Source: Psychroserpens sp041224425 (GTDB lineage: Bacteria > Bacteroidota > Bacteroidia > Flavobacteriales > Flavobacteriaceae). Taken from it: a stretch of 64,000 nucleotides of DNA. The notes under the pieces were generated by a model. The model was not told where the DNA came from. It ran no database searches and was given only the letters and a program-made list of their open reading frames with translations. The position numbers and the translations under genes were made by a program. The stretch covers positions 149,466 to 213,465 of the forward strand of contig NZ_JBGFGL010000067.1 of NCBI RefSeq assembly GCF_041224425.1, read 5' to 3'. Positions within the stretch are counted from its first letter, which is position 1. Each line of letters begins with the position of its first letter. Positions 9,034 to 17,718 of the stretch are shown here, in pieces.

Positions 9034-10527
9034 ATGCAGGAGGCGAATAAATCCTATAACCAAATATTTAAGTCGACATCTCTTTTTGGTGGTGTTCAAG
9101 TATTGAATATAGGAATAGCCATCATCAGATCAAAAGTCGTAGCCCTTTTGATTGGTCCAACAGGAATGGGAATTATTGGTTTATTAATGTCTACATTAAA
9201 GGTTATTGGTGAATTCACAAAGCTAGGTTTAGATACTACAGCGGTTAGGGAAATTGCATTATCCAATACCAAGGAAAAAGATGAACAAGATGTATCTGAA
9301 GTCATTGCTACGGTTCATAAAGTAGTATGGTTTACTGGAGCTTTAGGAATATTGGTGACCATACTTTTGTCGCCAATCTTGAGTTATTTAGCTTTTGAAG
9401 ACTATAATCATACCTTGGCATTTATATGGATTTCCTCTTCATTGCTTTTCAATCAGTTGGCTGTTGGAAAATTATCTATTTTACAAGGATTCCGTAAATT
9501 AAAAAAATTAGCCAAATCAAATCTTTTGGGTAATTTTATAGGACTTCTTGTAAGTCTGCCTCTGTATTATATTTTCAAGCTGGATGCTATCGTTCCAGTG
9601 ATTATTGCTACTTCGATATTGAATTTTTTCTTTAGTTGGTTATTTACTCGTAAACTAGCATACAAAAGAGTGAACCTGTCTTATAAGCAAGCATTTCAAT
9701 CGGCAAAAGGGATGTTGGGTTTTGGTTTGATGTTGAGTATTCATGGCTCAATGGCATTGATTACCGCGTATGTGTTTCAGGTATATTTAAGCCATGTTGG
9801 AGGTGTAGCTGAAGTGGGTTTTTATCTGGCAGGTTTTATGATTATAAATTCGTATGTCGGAATGGTTTTTAACGCTATGAGAACGGATTACTTTCCTAAA
9901 CTGTCTGGAATTATTGAGTTAAAATCTGAAGTTGATCAAACCGTGAGCCAACAAGCAGTAATTGGTGTTTTGATTATTGGACCACTGGTTTTAACCTTTT
10001 TGATTTTTATGCCTTTAATTATTAGGATTTTGTATTCTGAAGAGTTTTTAGTGATTTCAGATTTCCTTTCTTGGGCGATACTTGGCATACTCTTTAAAAC
10101 ACTTTCCTGGTCGATAGGTTATGTGATCCTTGCTAAAAGTGATAATAAATTGTTTATTAAAACGGGCTTGTTTTTTAATTCCTTGTTATTGATTATGAAT
10201 ATTACGGGTTATTATTTTTATGGTCTGGAAGGTGTTGGTATTAGTTTCTTGGTTTACTATGTATGTCATTTTATCGGATTGAAAATAATAACACACAATG
10301 TCTATGGGTTAAAACTTTCAAAAGAACTGATTTCAATTTTTTCAATATTGACCTTACTTTCCTTTGCCTGCTTTTTTGTGACAAAAACAATAGATGGTGA
10401 CATTTTAAGTTATGTGCTTTATAGTGTACTTTTATTGGCCTCCTTTGGGTATTCTTATGTTGAATTGAATAAAAGGATTAATTTTAGGTCCTTATTAGAA
10501 AGAATTTTTAAACGTAATAATGATTAG
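9034..10527 (+). CDS. Wzx-like polysaccharide flippase 2
   Basis: A 497-residue membrane protein with 12-14 hydrophobic segments, a second member of the MOP/Wzx flippase group. The N-terminal SLFGGVQVLNIGIAIIRSKV and LLIGPTGMGIIGLLMSTLKV are family-typical. It is similar in layout to the neighbouring flippase but longer and clearly diverged, so this is not a recent duplication. Its 3' end overlaps the start of the next acyltransferase by 8 bp. Two flippases in one cluster suggest two exported glycans or division of labour. Confidence 0.87.
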   Translation: MQEANKSYNQIFKSTSLFGGVQVLNIGIAIIRSKVVALLIGPTGMGIIGLLMSTLKVIGEFTKLGLDTTAVREIALSNTKEKDEQDVSEVIATVHKVVWFTGALGILVTILLSPILSYLAFEDYNHTLAFIWISSSLLFNQLAVGKLSILQGFRKLKKLAKSNLLGNFIGLLVSLPLYYIFKLDAIVPVIIATSILNFFFSWLFTRKLAYKRVNLSYKQAFQSAKGMLGFGLMLSIHGSMALITAYVFQVYLSHVGGVAEVGFYLAGFMIINSYVGMVFNAMRTDYFPKLSGIIELKSEVDQTVSQQAVIGVLIIGPLVLTFLIFMPLIIRILYSEEFLVISDFLSWAILGILFKTLSWSIGYVILAKSDNKLFIKTGLFFNSLLLIMNITGYYFYGLEGVGISFLVYYVCHFIGLKIITHNVYGLKLSKELISIFSILTLLSFACFFVTKTIDGDILSYVLYSVLLLASFGYSYVELNKRINFRSLLERIFKRNND

Positions 10528-11281
10528 GGTTTTAAAGAACATATACATCTTTTTGTTTAAGCTTTGGAAGAAAACTCAATTGTTCTTTTCGGTCAATTGG
10601 ATAAAAACCGTATACTTTAATTTTAAGATGTTGCCTTTTGATCAGGCTATGAAGCTTCCTTTTTACTTTTACGGGAGTGTGAAATTTACAAGTCTTAAAG
10701 GAACGGTTAAAATAGAAGCACCTGTAAAAAAAGGCATGATTGGTTTCGGACAACGATTTGAAAAAATGTCTAGAGCCAAAGGAATTGGAGAAGTCATATT
10801 GAAAGGGAATTTGGTTTTTAAAGGCCATGCACATTTTGGTAAGGACGTTTTCCTTTGTGTTGAAGAAAATGGCTATTGCGAATTTGGATTCATGGGATGC
10901 TTAGGTTCCGATGTAATGTTATTATGCACCAATAAGATCATTATTGGAGATTGGGCTGGAATAGCTTACCAATCTCAAGTTATTGATACAAACTCACATC
11001 CAATGATGAACAGCAATTCTGGTGAGCATTATCCTATTTCTGGAGAAATTAAGATTGGTAACCATAATTCTATATCAAACCGTGTTACCATCATGGCCAA
11101 TACCATTACTCCAGACAATTGTGTTGTGGCTTCCAATAGTCTTTGTAATAAAGATTATTCGCAACTAGGAGAGAATATATTGTTAGGTGGTGTTCCTGCA
11201 AAACTCATTAAGAAAGACTACAATAGAGATTGGGAAAGTGAAAAAGAAATGCTGATGCGTTACAAACGTGTAAAACTATAA
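10520..11281 (+). CDS. Left-handed beta-helix (hexapeptide) acyltransferase
   Basis: A 253-residue protein with a basic, partly hydrophobic N-terminus of about 45 residues and then a left-handed beta-helix of hexapeptide repeats. Visible turns are VILKGNLVFKGHAHFG, IIIGDWAGIAYQSQVIDTNSHP, IKIGNHNSISNRVTIM and LLGGVPAKLIKKDY. The DTNSHP segment carries the likely catalytic His, and the GGVPAKLIKK ending is typical of sugar O- or N-acetyltransferases. It overlaps the flippase gene by 8 bp, so it is in the same operon. It probably acetylates a sugar of the glycan; the acceptor is unknown. Confidence 0.85.
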   Translation: MIRVLKNIYIFLFKLWKKTQLFFSVNWIKTVYFNFKMLPFDQAMKLPFYFYGSVKFTSLKGTVKIEAPVKKGMIGFGQRFEKMSRAKGIGEVILKGNLVFKGHAHFGKDVFLCVEENGYCEFGFMGCLGSDVMLLCTNKIIIGDWAGIAYQSQVIDTNSHPMMNSNSGEHYPISGEIKIGNHNSISNRVTIMANTITPDNCVVASNSLCNKDYSQLGENILLGGVPAKLIKKDYNRDWESEKEMLMRYKRVKL

Positions 11282-11287
11282 TTGGTT

Positions 11288-11764
11288 TTAGCATTTTTTA
11301 TAAAACTTGGCTGGATTGCCAAACCATATCTCATCACTGGGAATGTTCTTATTTACATACGACAACGCACCAATTACGCTATTGTCTCCAATTTCTATTC
11401 CGTGATGTAATACGCAATTTGTTCCTAAAAAGACATTCTTGCCAATTTTGGCACCACCAATTTGTTCTTTGTTGATATCGAGATTGTTTGTCATTACTCT
11501 CGGACAAATATAGGTGTTGTCTCCAACTTCAAGTCCTCTAGCTAAAATGGAATCATATCTGATAATCACGTTATTGCCTACAGTGCAATTTCCAGAAGAT
11601 GTGACTCTTGAGTCTAAGTAGCAATCCTTACCAATGATAGTACCTTTTCTCAATTCAACATAGTTTTTGATGATTGTATTATCGCCAATAACCACATCAT
11701 CTTCAATTATACAAAATGCACCGATAGTGACGTTTTTTCCAATTTTAGCTTTCTCTGAAATCAT
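11288..11764 (-). CDS. Hexapeptide-repeat sugar N-acetyltransferase (FdtC/QdtC-like)
   Basis: A compact 158-residue acyltransferase made almost wholly of hexapeptide repeats: AKIGKNVTIGAFCIIEDD, VVIGDNTIIKNYVELRKG, then LEVGDNTYICPRVMTNNL and AKIGKNVFLGTNCVLHHG. It ends in the usual WFGNPAKFYKK. Size and pattern resemble FdtC/QdtC and WbpD-type N-acetyltransferases that modify nucleotide-linked amino sugars. It is a good candidate for acylating the 3-amino sugar made by the FdtA/FdtB pair. It lies 9 bp downstream of the GT-B glycosyltransferase on the same strand and converges with the gene at 10520. Confidence 0.84.
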   Translation of the reverse strand: MISEKAKIGKNVTIGAFCIIEDDVVIGDNTIIKNYVELRKGTIIGKDCYLDSRVTSSGNCTVGNNVIIRYDSILARGLEVGDNTYICPRVMTNNLDINKEQIGGAKIGKNVFLGTNCVLHHGIEIGDNSVIGALSYVNKNIPSDEIWFGNPAKFYKKC

Positions 11765-11773
11765 TCTGGGCTT

Positions 11774-12913
11774 TTAGTTTGATGACCAAGTATTTAAATA
11801 TTGTTTGGCACAATTTAAAAAATTATGCTCTCTTTCTATGAATTGTCTAGCGTTTTTTGAAATCTGCAGCATGGTCTCTTGATGTTGAATTAACCAGTCG
11901 AGCTTATCTGCAATTTTTTCAGCATCAGGTAAGGCATTAATAGCAACGCTGTCTTCTTTTAAATTATAATGTTCTAGCCATTCTTTTTCGGCACCTGTAA
12001 AGACTATTTTTCCTTTGGCCATTGCTTCTAAAGCATTATAGCCTTGATCATAGGCATACACTTGATCAAGAAAAATATGGCAATTTTCATAATGATTGAG
12101 ATATTCCTTGTACGGAATGTTATAAGTTGTAGTGATCTCAACTTTATCTTTGTACTTTTCTTCTATAATTTTCAAAGCCTCTTCAAAGAAACGATTCCCT
12201 TTTTTTAACATGGAATTTTTATTCACGCCATGAAAAATCTTGATTTTTTCACCAGTATGAAACGGAATATAATCTAGTTTTTCAATATTGATCGGATTAG
12301 GAATTAATCCTAAATATCTTGGATGACCAACTAACGGAAGATGATAATCGAAATCTGTAGCAATAACGCCATTGCAGTGTTCATATATAAACTCGTGTAA
12401 GGCTTTGAATTGTGAATTGAGATATTGCAAATCAAATCGGTAGGCTTTTTCTAAACTTGAATCGTTCAAATAAGGCGTTAAAATGCTATATCTGAATTTT
12501 TCTTCAAGCATGTATTTGATGTTTATATAATCGGAGCCAGTCGATAGTAAAAAGAGTTTTTTGGACTTTTTGAGTAATTGTTTGATGAATCGTTTTTCAT
12601 AAGGTGCTTTAATTACAAGCGACGATTCGTTAATGAGTTGAACTATATCAAAATGATCTAGTTTCCTTAATTTCAAAGAGGCCTTCAGGTAAATTTCCAA
12701 AGAACCTAGATCAATGGAAGTAAGCTTGTAAAAACCAACTCGAAACTTCTTAAGAATTTTGTGGTGAAATGAGTGATTTACATAGATGTCAACTGGATAG
12801 TTTTTAAAATTATCCCTATTTCCCATAATGATAACTTCATGACCTAATCGACTTAAACCTTCTTTTAAGGAGTTGTGAAGTCGACTGTATTCACCAACTA
12901 ACAGAATTCGCAT
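11774..12913 (-). CDS. GT-B glycosyltransferase (group 1/4-like)
   Basis: A cytoplasmic glycosyltransferase of 379 residues with a GT-B layout. The N-terminal Rossmann start is MRILLVGEYSRLHNSLKEGL, and the C-terminal nucleotide-sugar domain has GYNALEAMAKGKIVFTGAE (the EX7E-like region) near residue 300. A longer reading frame begins at 12943. However, a minus-strand -7 element (12932-12939) lies inside that extension, and MRILLVGEY is the normal N-terminus of the fold, so I place the start at 12913. It probably heads a two-gene operon with the acetyltransferase at 11288. The donor sugar is not known. Confidence 0.85.
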   Translation of the reverse strand: MRILLVGEYSRLHNSLKEGLSRLGHEVIIMGNRDNFKNYPVDIYVNHSFHHKILKKFRVGFYKLTSIDLGSLEIYLKASLKLRKLDHFDIVQLINESSLVIKAPYEKRFIKQLLKKSKKLFLLSTGSDYINIKYMLEEKFRYSILTPYLNDSSLEKAYRFDLQYLNSQFKALHEFIYEHCNGVIATDFDYHLPLVGHPRYLGLIPNPINIEKLDYIPFHTGEKIKIFHGVNKNSMLKKGNRFFEEALKIIEEKYKDKVEITTTYNIPYKEYLNHYENCHIFLDQVYAYDQGYNALEAMAKGKIVFTGAEKEWLEHYNLKEDSVAINALPDAEKIADKLDWLIQHQETMLQISKNARQFIEREHNFLNCAKQYLNTWSSN

Positions 12914-12931
12914 AAAAACACTACTTTTAAG

Positions 12932-12939
12932 CAAAAATA
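12932..12939 (-). promoter_or_regulatory. -7 promoter element for the GT-B glycosyltransferase
   Basis: Read on the minus strand this is TATTTTTG, a match to the Bacteroidota -7 consensus TAnnTTTG. It is 19 bp upstream of the ATG at 12913. A TTTG further upstream is closer than the ideal spacing. The position favours the shorter start of the downstream gene. Confidence 0.4.
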
Positions 12940-12971
12940 ACAATTCCCACTACAAAGCCGTTAGTTCTATA

Positions 12972-13787
12972 ATGCAATTCCAAATTGAAATTTTGATATC
13001 CACAATGATGCGGGAAAATCTAGACTTCCTAAAGCCTATGTTTCAGCATAATGATATACATGATTTTAATTTGCTCATTGTCAATCAAACGACAAAAGAT
13101 AAAGTGTTGGTTTCTGATAATCCGAAGATAAAAGTTCTTAATTCGTTTGAGTTTGGTGTTCCAAAAAGTAGAAATTTAGCCATTCAGAATGCCTCTTTTG
13201 ACATTTGCTTAATGGCAGATGATGATATTGTCTACAAGCCAAACCTTCACAAGACGATTATAGAGGCTTACAAGAAAAATGAAGATGCATCAATGGTTTC
13301 CTTTGAGGCAGTTGATGAAGATGAAAACAAATATACCAATTACCCTAGTGAAGGAATACATACTAAAAAAAGCCTGAAAAAAATCTATACTTGGGTGATC
13401 AGTTTCCGAAGAGCTCATTATCATAAAGAGCACATTTTATACAATGATAATTTTGGGTTTGGTGCCACATTTCAAGGAAACGAAGAATATGTTTTCTTGA
13501 GAAATGCCTTCGATTCCGGATTAAAAATGGTGCATGTATCTAAAACGATTGTCATGCATCCCTACGAAAGCTCTGGTCGAAAAATGGGAAGCGATAACGC
13601 GGTATTTGCAAGAGCTGCATTAATTCAACGGTTTTATGGAAACTTAAGTTATCTTTGGGTCTTTAGATATATTATTTTCTTGGTTAGAAACGGACATATT
13701 TCTACCAAAGAAATAATACAAAAATTGCAAACAGGATTTAGAGGCATTAAAACCTATAAAGAGCTAGATTCTCAAGGAAAAATTTAA
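12972..13787 (+). CDS. GT-A (family 2-like) glycosyltransferase
   Basis: A 271-residue GT-A glycosyltransferase. The donor-binding region GVPKSRNLAIQNA precedes the metal-binding DxD motif MADDDIVYKP (D83-D85). The C-terminal half contains GFGATFQGNEEYVFLRNA, the acceptor/catalytic segment of family-2-like enzymes. A hydrophobic or amphipathic stretch near the C-terminus (YLWVFRYIIFLVRNG) may hold it to the membrane. It is divergent from the GT-B gene (58 bp gap) and 6 bp upstream of the FdtA-like gene, with which it is probably cotranscribed. Confidence 0.85.
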   Translation: MQFQIEILISTMMRENLDFLKPMFQHNDIHDFNLLIVNQTTKDKVLVSDNPKIKVLNSFEFGVPKSRNLAIQNASFDICLMADDDIVYKPNLHKTIIEAYKKNEDASMVSFEAVDEDENKYTNYPSEGIHTKKSLKKIYTWVISFRRAHYHKEHILYNDNFGFGATFQGNEEYVFLRNAFDSGLKMVHVSKTIVMHPYESSGRKMGSDNAVFARAALIQRFYGNLSYLWVFRYIIFLVRNGHISTKEIIQKLQTGFRGIKTYKELDSQGKI

Positions 13788-13793
13788 ACACAA

Positions 13794-14189
13794 ATGGATA
13801 TAACAATAATCGACATACCTAAAATTCATGATGTAAGAGGTAGTCTTGCTGTCATTGAAGGCGACTGTATACCTTTTGAGATGAAGCGTGTATATTATTT
13901 GTTCGATGTGCCAAGTGATGCTTATAGAGGAGGGCATTCCCATAAAGACCAAGTAGAGCTCTTAGTATCATTAAGCGGTAGTTTTGAAGTGGTATTAGAT
14001 GATGGTAAGAGTAGAAAAAGTGTCATGTTGAATAAACCTGATAAAGGACTGTTGATTCCTAAAGGTATTTGGCGTGAATTGGAGAATTTTTCTTCTGGAG
14101 CGGTTTGTTTGGTTTTAGCTTCTGGAGAGTTTGACGAAAGTGATTACATTCGGGATTACGATAGTTTTTTATCCTCGAAACAGTCTTAA
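13794..14189 (+). CDS. fdtA: dTDP-4-oxo-6-deoxyglucose 3,4-ketoisomerase (FdtA/QdtA type)
   Basis: A 131-residue cupin-fold sugar isomerase of the FdtA/QdtA/WxcM-C group. The HDVRGSLAVIEG N-terminus, the catalytic pair H48/H50 in RGGHSHK, PKGIWRELENFS and the SDYIRDYDSFL tail are all diagnostic. The enzyme converts dTDP-4-oxo-6-deoxyglucose to the 3-oxo isomer, the substrate of the aminotransferase at 6594. Whether the product is Fuc3N- or Qui3N-like cannot be told from sequence by eye. The 3' end overlaps the convergent glycosyltransferase gene by 21 bp. Confidence 0.9.
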   Translation: MDITIIDIPKIHDVRGSLAVIEGDCIPFEMKRVYYLFDVPSDAYRGGHSHKDQVELLVSLSGSFEVVLDDGKSRKSVMLNKPDKGLLIPKGIWRELENFSSGAVCLVLASGEFDESDYIRDYDSFLSSKQS

Positions 14190-15113
14190 GTCGATATTGA
14201 ATTTTCTCAGAAAAGTCCTGAACTTCATTAAAAAATAAATACCTGATTTTGGTAAATTATAAATAAGGCGATGCAACATGCCAAGATTGTTCTGATCAAT
14301 TTTATGGTATTGTTTATTGGCTTGCGATAATTGATTTTCCAATTTGTATTGAATGGCTAATGCGTATCGATTCAAGTCTAAATACTTTTTTAAACTTGCA
14401 TTGCCTTGAGCATTGTTTTGGTAATCGTCAAAATCTAAGTGCTGTCTTGAACTAAGTTTACTATGCGTAATTTTTTGTTCTGAAGATAAATTGTGTACAG
14501 CACTCACTTTATTGCTAAAAGCCACAGGAAAATTTAAGGCTATTCGTATCCATAGGTCTGTGTCTTCACCAGAATTGTAATTTTCATTGAATGTACCTAC
14601 GCGTTCAAAAGTTGATTTTGGAACCATCACTGCTGAAGTCCATGCAATGCTATTAATTAAGCTTGATTCAAAGTAATCTGATAAGATGCCTTGCCAAGAA
14701 GAATCTTTAGAAATGTCTTTATATTTAGATGGTATCGATAGATTGCCCATTTGTTTTTTGTAGGCCTTACAATAGAGTCCGCAGCTTGGAAATGCTTCAA
14801 AAAGCTTTTTAAGGTCTTCTAAGTGATGAGGATACCATATATCATCAGCATCTAAAAACACGATTTTATCAGATGTCACTTTTGAAATACCAAAGTTCCT
14901 GGCATGGGAGACGCCTTGGTTTTCAATGCTGTATATTTTTAAGCGATCTTCCTGTATAGATTGAATGATTTCTAAACTATTATCTGTAGAGCCATCATTT
15001 ACAACAATGACCTCAAAGTCCTGAAAGGTTTGTGTCCACACACTATTGAGAGTGGTTTTGATATGCTTTTCCTTGTTGAAAAGCGGAATAACTACAGAGA
15101 AATAAGGATTCAT
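14169..15113 (-). CDS. Family 2 glycosyltransferase
   Basis: A 314-residue GT2 enzyme. It starts with the canonical YFSVVIPLFNKEKHI, followed by VIVVNDGSTDNS (nucleotide binding, residues 35-46) and the DxD motif FLDADDIWYP (D88-D91). The catalytic region has NSGEDTDLWIRIAL at about residue 180. It adds a sugar to the growing lipid-linked glycan on the cytoplasmic side. The ATG overlaps the end of the preceding minus-strand gene by 4 bp, so the two glycosyltransferases 14169-16000 form an operon. Confidence 0.92.
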   Translation of the reverse strand: MNPYFSVVIPLFNKEKHIKTTLNSVWTQTFQDFEVIVVNDGSTDNSLEIIQSIQEDRLKIYSIENQGVSHARNFGISKVTSDKIVFLDADDIWYPHHLEDLKKLFEAFPSCGLYCKAYKKQMGNLSIPSKYKDISKDSSWQGILSDYFESSLINSIAWTSAVMVPKSTFERVGTFNENYNSGEDTDLWIRIALNFPVAFSNKVSAVHNLSSEQKITHSKLSSRQHLDFDDYQNNAQGNASLKKYLDLNRYALAIQYKLENQLSQANKQYHKIDQNNLGMLHRLIYNLPKSGIYFLMKFRTFLRKFNIDLRLFRG

Positions 15114-16000
15114 TTAGAACTTTCTTTATAACACATGTAACCAATTTTATAGAACTGAAACAGTTTTATGGATGGATTATTACCCAATAAATTCTTTTTT
15201 AACGATGATTTTAAAAGACGGAAAACAAATGAAAACAAATAATGGATTCTAGATACTTTTAGTTTTTTAAAAAAGGTCAATAAATCATTTTGATGCGTCT
15301 TAATCTCATCATTCTTATAAAGATGTCGCAACGTTTCAACGGCCTCTTCAGTTTTCTTTAGATAATCGCTATTGGTGTCTAAACCCAAATGGAACACTTC
15401 GTTATCAATATGCAAAACATTTGCATTTTCAGATTTCAGAATTGCTCCAAAGTAGTTGTCATAACCATAGCCCTTTCTTTTAATTCTTGAATTGATATTC
15501 AAAAAAAGTGATTTCTTGATTAAAAAGTTGGCAGAGATGACAATTTTGTAAGGTCTTTTGTTTCTAATAGTTGCTGAAACTTCCTCATTGTTTTTTCCAT
15601 AAGTCCAACGAAGTAGATATCGAGGTTCAGGTCTGTCTTTGTGATATGCAAATCCACCGTAAATGGCATCATAATCTGAATCTAAAAATGTCAAATAGTT
15701 TGATATAAAAAGCTCAGGTTTTGGAATGACATCAGCATCTAAAAACAAAAGCCAGTTAAATTTAGATGTTTCAGCTAAAATTTGTCGAGCTTTGATGCGG
15801 CCCACATTTTCACTTCCTGTAATGTATTCGGTATAACTCAAATTTGTAATACCTTTATTTTCTAAAGTGAAGTTTGATTGCGAACCATCATCATAGCAAA
15901 TAATTTCAAATTGTACATTGCATAATTCCAATTGCGTATGAACATGCGTTACCAAAGGAACCACATTATAATTGTAAACCGGAATTAGAATTGAAATCAT
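15110..16000 (-). CDS. Family 2 glycosyltransferase
   Basis: A 296-residue GT2 enzyme with MISILIPVYNYN at the N-terminus, IICYDDGSQS for nucleotide binding, NVGRIKARQILAE and the DxD motif FLDADVIP (D88-D90). A GYGYDNYFGAIL segment around residue 180 corresponds to the acceptor region. The C-terminus has an amphipathic membrane-binding stretch (HYLFSFVFRLLKSSLKK). It is the first gene of a two-gene minus-strand operon. It starts 89 bp from the divergent beta-helix gene, and the shared gap must hold both promoters. Confidence 0.9.
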   Translation of the reverse strand: MISILIPVYNYNVVPLVTHVHTQLELCNVQFEIICYDDGSQSNFTLENKGITNLSYTEYITGSENVGRIKARQILAETSKFNWLLFLDADVIPKPELFISNYLTFLDSDYDAIYGGFAYHKDRPEPRYLLRWTYGKNNEEVSATIRNKRPYKIVISANFLIKKSLFLNINSRIKRKGYGYDNYFGAILKSENANVLHIDNEVFHLGLDTNSDYLKKTEEAVETLRHLYKNDEIKTHQNDLLTFFKKLKVSRIHYLFSFVFRLLKSSLKKNLLGNNPSIKLFQFYKIGYMCYKESSK

Positions 16001-16089
16001 TAGTGCTAAAATAAGAATTAAAATGGTTACCTAAACCCACTTAAACGATGAGTTGCGTAACTTGGTATGGAATTTGTCAATTCTAGATT

Positions 16090-17718
16090 ATGAAACAGAT
16101 TTTTTACATATGTTTTAGCGTTTGCTTCACTATGTTGTGTATGGCACAGCAAGAATATCATGTGTTTCCAAAAGATGATGTCAATACTCCTGGAACACCT
16201 CTTGGTGATGGTTCTCTTACAAATCCATGGGATTTACAAACAGCCCTTAGCCAGACTACACAAGTAGTAAATGGGAATGATACTATTTGGCTTCATGAAG
16301 GTATTTACAAGGGAAGATTTGTAAGTACTGTTGAAAGTCGAATTCCTGATGTATATGTTACAGTGTCAGCATATGATAATGATAAAGTCATCTTGGATGG
16401 GAATATAGAATCTGATACCGTTCCAGTGTTGGAAGTCAATGGCAAACAAGTCATTTTTCAAAATTTTGATATAACCTGGTTAGGTGAATTCTCGAGGGAT
16501 GAAAAGGACGATCATTTTAGGATTGGCATAGGTGTGAGGCACTTAAAAGGAGCGAATTGTAAATTCTATAATCTTAAAATTCATGATATTCCTGGACTAG
16601 GTTTCGGATTTTGGAAACATGGTGAGGCTTCAGTGATTCAGAATTGCATGATATACAACAATGGATACATTTCTAAAATAGGAAAAGGAACAGGTGAAGG
16701 CATTTATGTTCAAAATTTAAGTGATAAAACACGATTGATAAAAGACAATATTATTTTTAATAATTACTATAAAGGGATAGAAGTTTGGTCTGCTGGAAAA
16801 CGTGCCAGTTATGAATATGTAAAACACATAACCTTAGATGGTAATATCCTATTTAATAATGGATCACCATCTGGGAATTATCTCGATAATGTTATTGTGG
16901 CTTCAGATGATAAAAATGGAATTAATGTTGCTAAACATATCACTTTGGAAAACAACATTCTCTATCACAATACTAGGTTTTCCAAAGGTGAATTTCAAGG
17001 TGATGCACCATCTCTAACGCTTGGCTTCAATAAACTTGCTCCTATTGAAGACGTCATTGTGCGAAATAATGTGATTATAGGTCGTGCCAATGGTTTGAGG
17101 ATTTTAGAAGTCAAAACATTGTCGTTTACAAACAATATTGTACATACTGGTTTTGTTCAGTTAGGAGCTTCAGCTTCAAAAAACGCTACAAATTGGAATT
17201 TTGTCAACAATGCCTATTATGCCAATACAAAGGCTTCTCCTTTTAGGTTGTCTAGAGGAAAGGATTACACTTTTGAAAATTGGAAAACAGCATTTACAAT
17301 TGATGAAAGAAGCTCAATGATCTCAAAAACAGATTTTGAGCTACCATCTGTATTGGCATTCAATAAAAATAAAGTCAATTCCAACCGATTTTATGTGGCT
17401 TTGTTTGATAAAGAAGGCATGAATGTTTCGGTTGATGTCAGAGATTACAATATGTTTAAAGGTGACCGTTTCACGATTTATGATGCGGAAAATCCAGATG
17501 TAGTTTTGAAAATCGGACAAGTTTCTGAAAACGGAACTGTAACATTCCCGATGAATAACACTGGGTTTCAAAGTCCGTTACACAATTCCATAGCAGTAAA
17601 GACACCTTCAAATTTTGGCGCCTTTATTATTGAATTTAAACCTCAAAACAGTGAAGTGCCTGAGCAACAAGACAGCGAAGGTTTTTTCGAGCGCTTCTTT
17701 AAATGGTTAGGCTTTTAG
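16090..17718 (+). CDS. Secreted right-handed beta-helix protein (polysaccharide-lyase-like)
   Basis: A 542-residue exported protein. A signal peptide (about residues 1-19, ending CMAQQ) precedes a long right-handed parallel beta-helix. Typical turns are VNGKQVIFQNFDITWLGE, IHDIPGLGFGFWKHGEAS, VIQNCMIYNNGY and HITLDGNILFNNG. The fold is shared by pectate and alginate lyases, epimerases and surface-binding proteins. No catalytic set could be assigned by eye. Its place at the end of the glycan cluster suggests it trims, binds or modifies the exported polysaccharide. It overlaps the convergent ftsE gene by 4 bp. Confidence 0.83.
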   Translation: MKQIFYICFSVCFTMLCMAQQEYHVFPKDDVNTPGTPLGDGSLTNPWDLQTALSQTTQVVNGNDTIWLHEGIYKGRFVSTVESRIPDVYVTVSAYDNDKVILDGNIESDTVPVLEVNGKQVIFQNFDITWLGEFSRDEKDDHFRIGIGVRHLKGANCKFYNLKIHDIPGLGFGFWKHGEASVIQNCMIYNNGYISKIGKGTGEGIYVQNLSDKTRLIKDNIIFNNYYKGIEVWSAGKRASYEYVKHITLDGNILFNNGSPSGNYLDNVIVASDDKNGINVAKHITLENNILYHNTRFSKGEFQGDAPSLTLGFNKLAPIEDVIVRNNVIIGRANGLRILEVKTLSFTNNIVHTGFVQLGASASKNATNWNFVNNAYYANTKASPFRLSRGKDYTFENWKTAFTIDERSSMISKTDFELPSVLAFNKNKVNSNRFYVALFDKEGMNVSVDVRDYNMFKGDRFTIYDAENPDVVLKIGQVSENGTVTFPMNNTGFQSPLHNSIAVKTPSNFGAFIIEFKPQNSEVPEQQDSEGFFERFFKWLGF

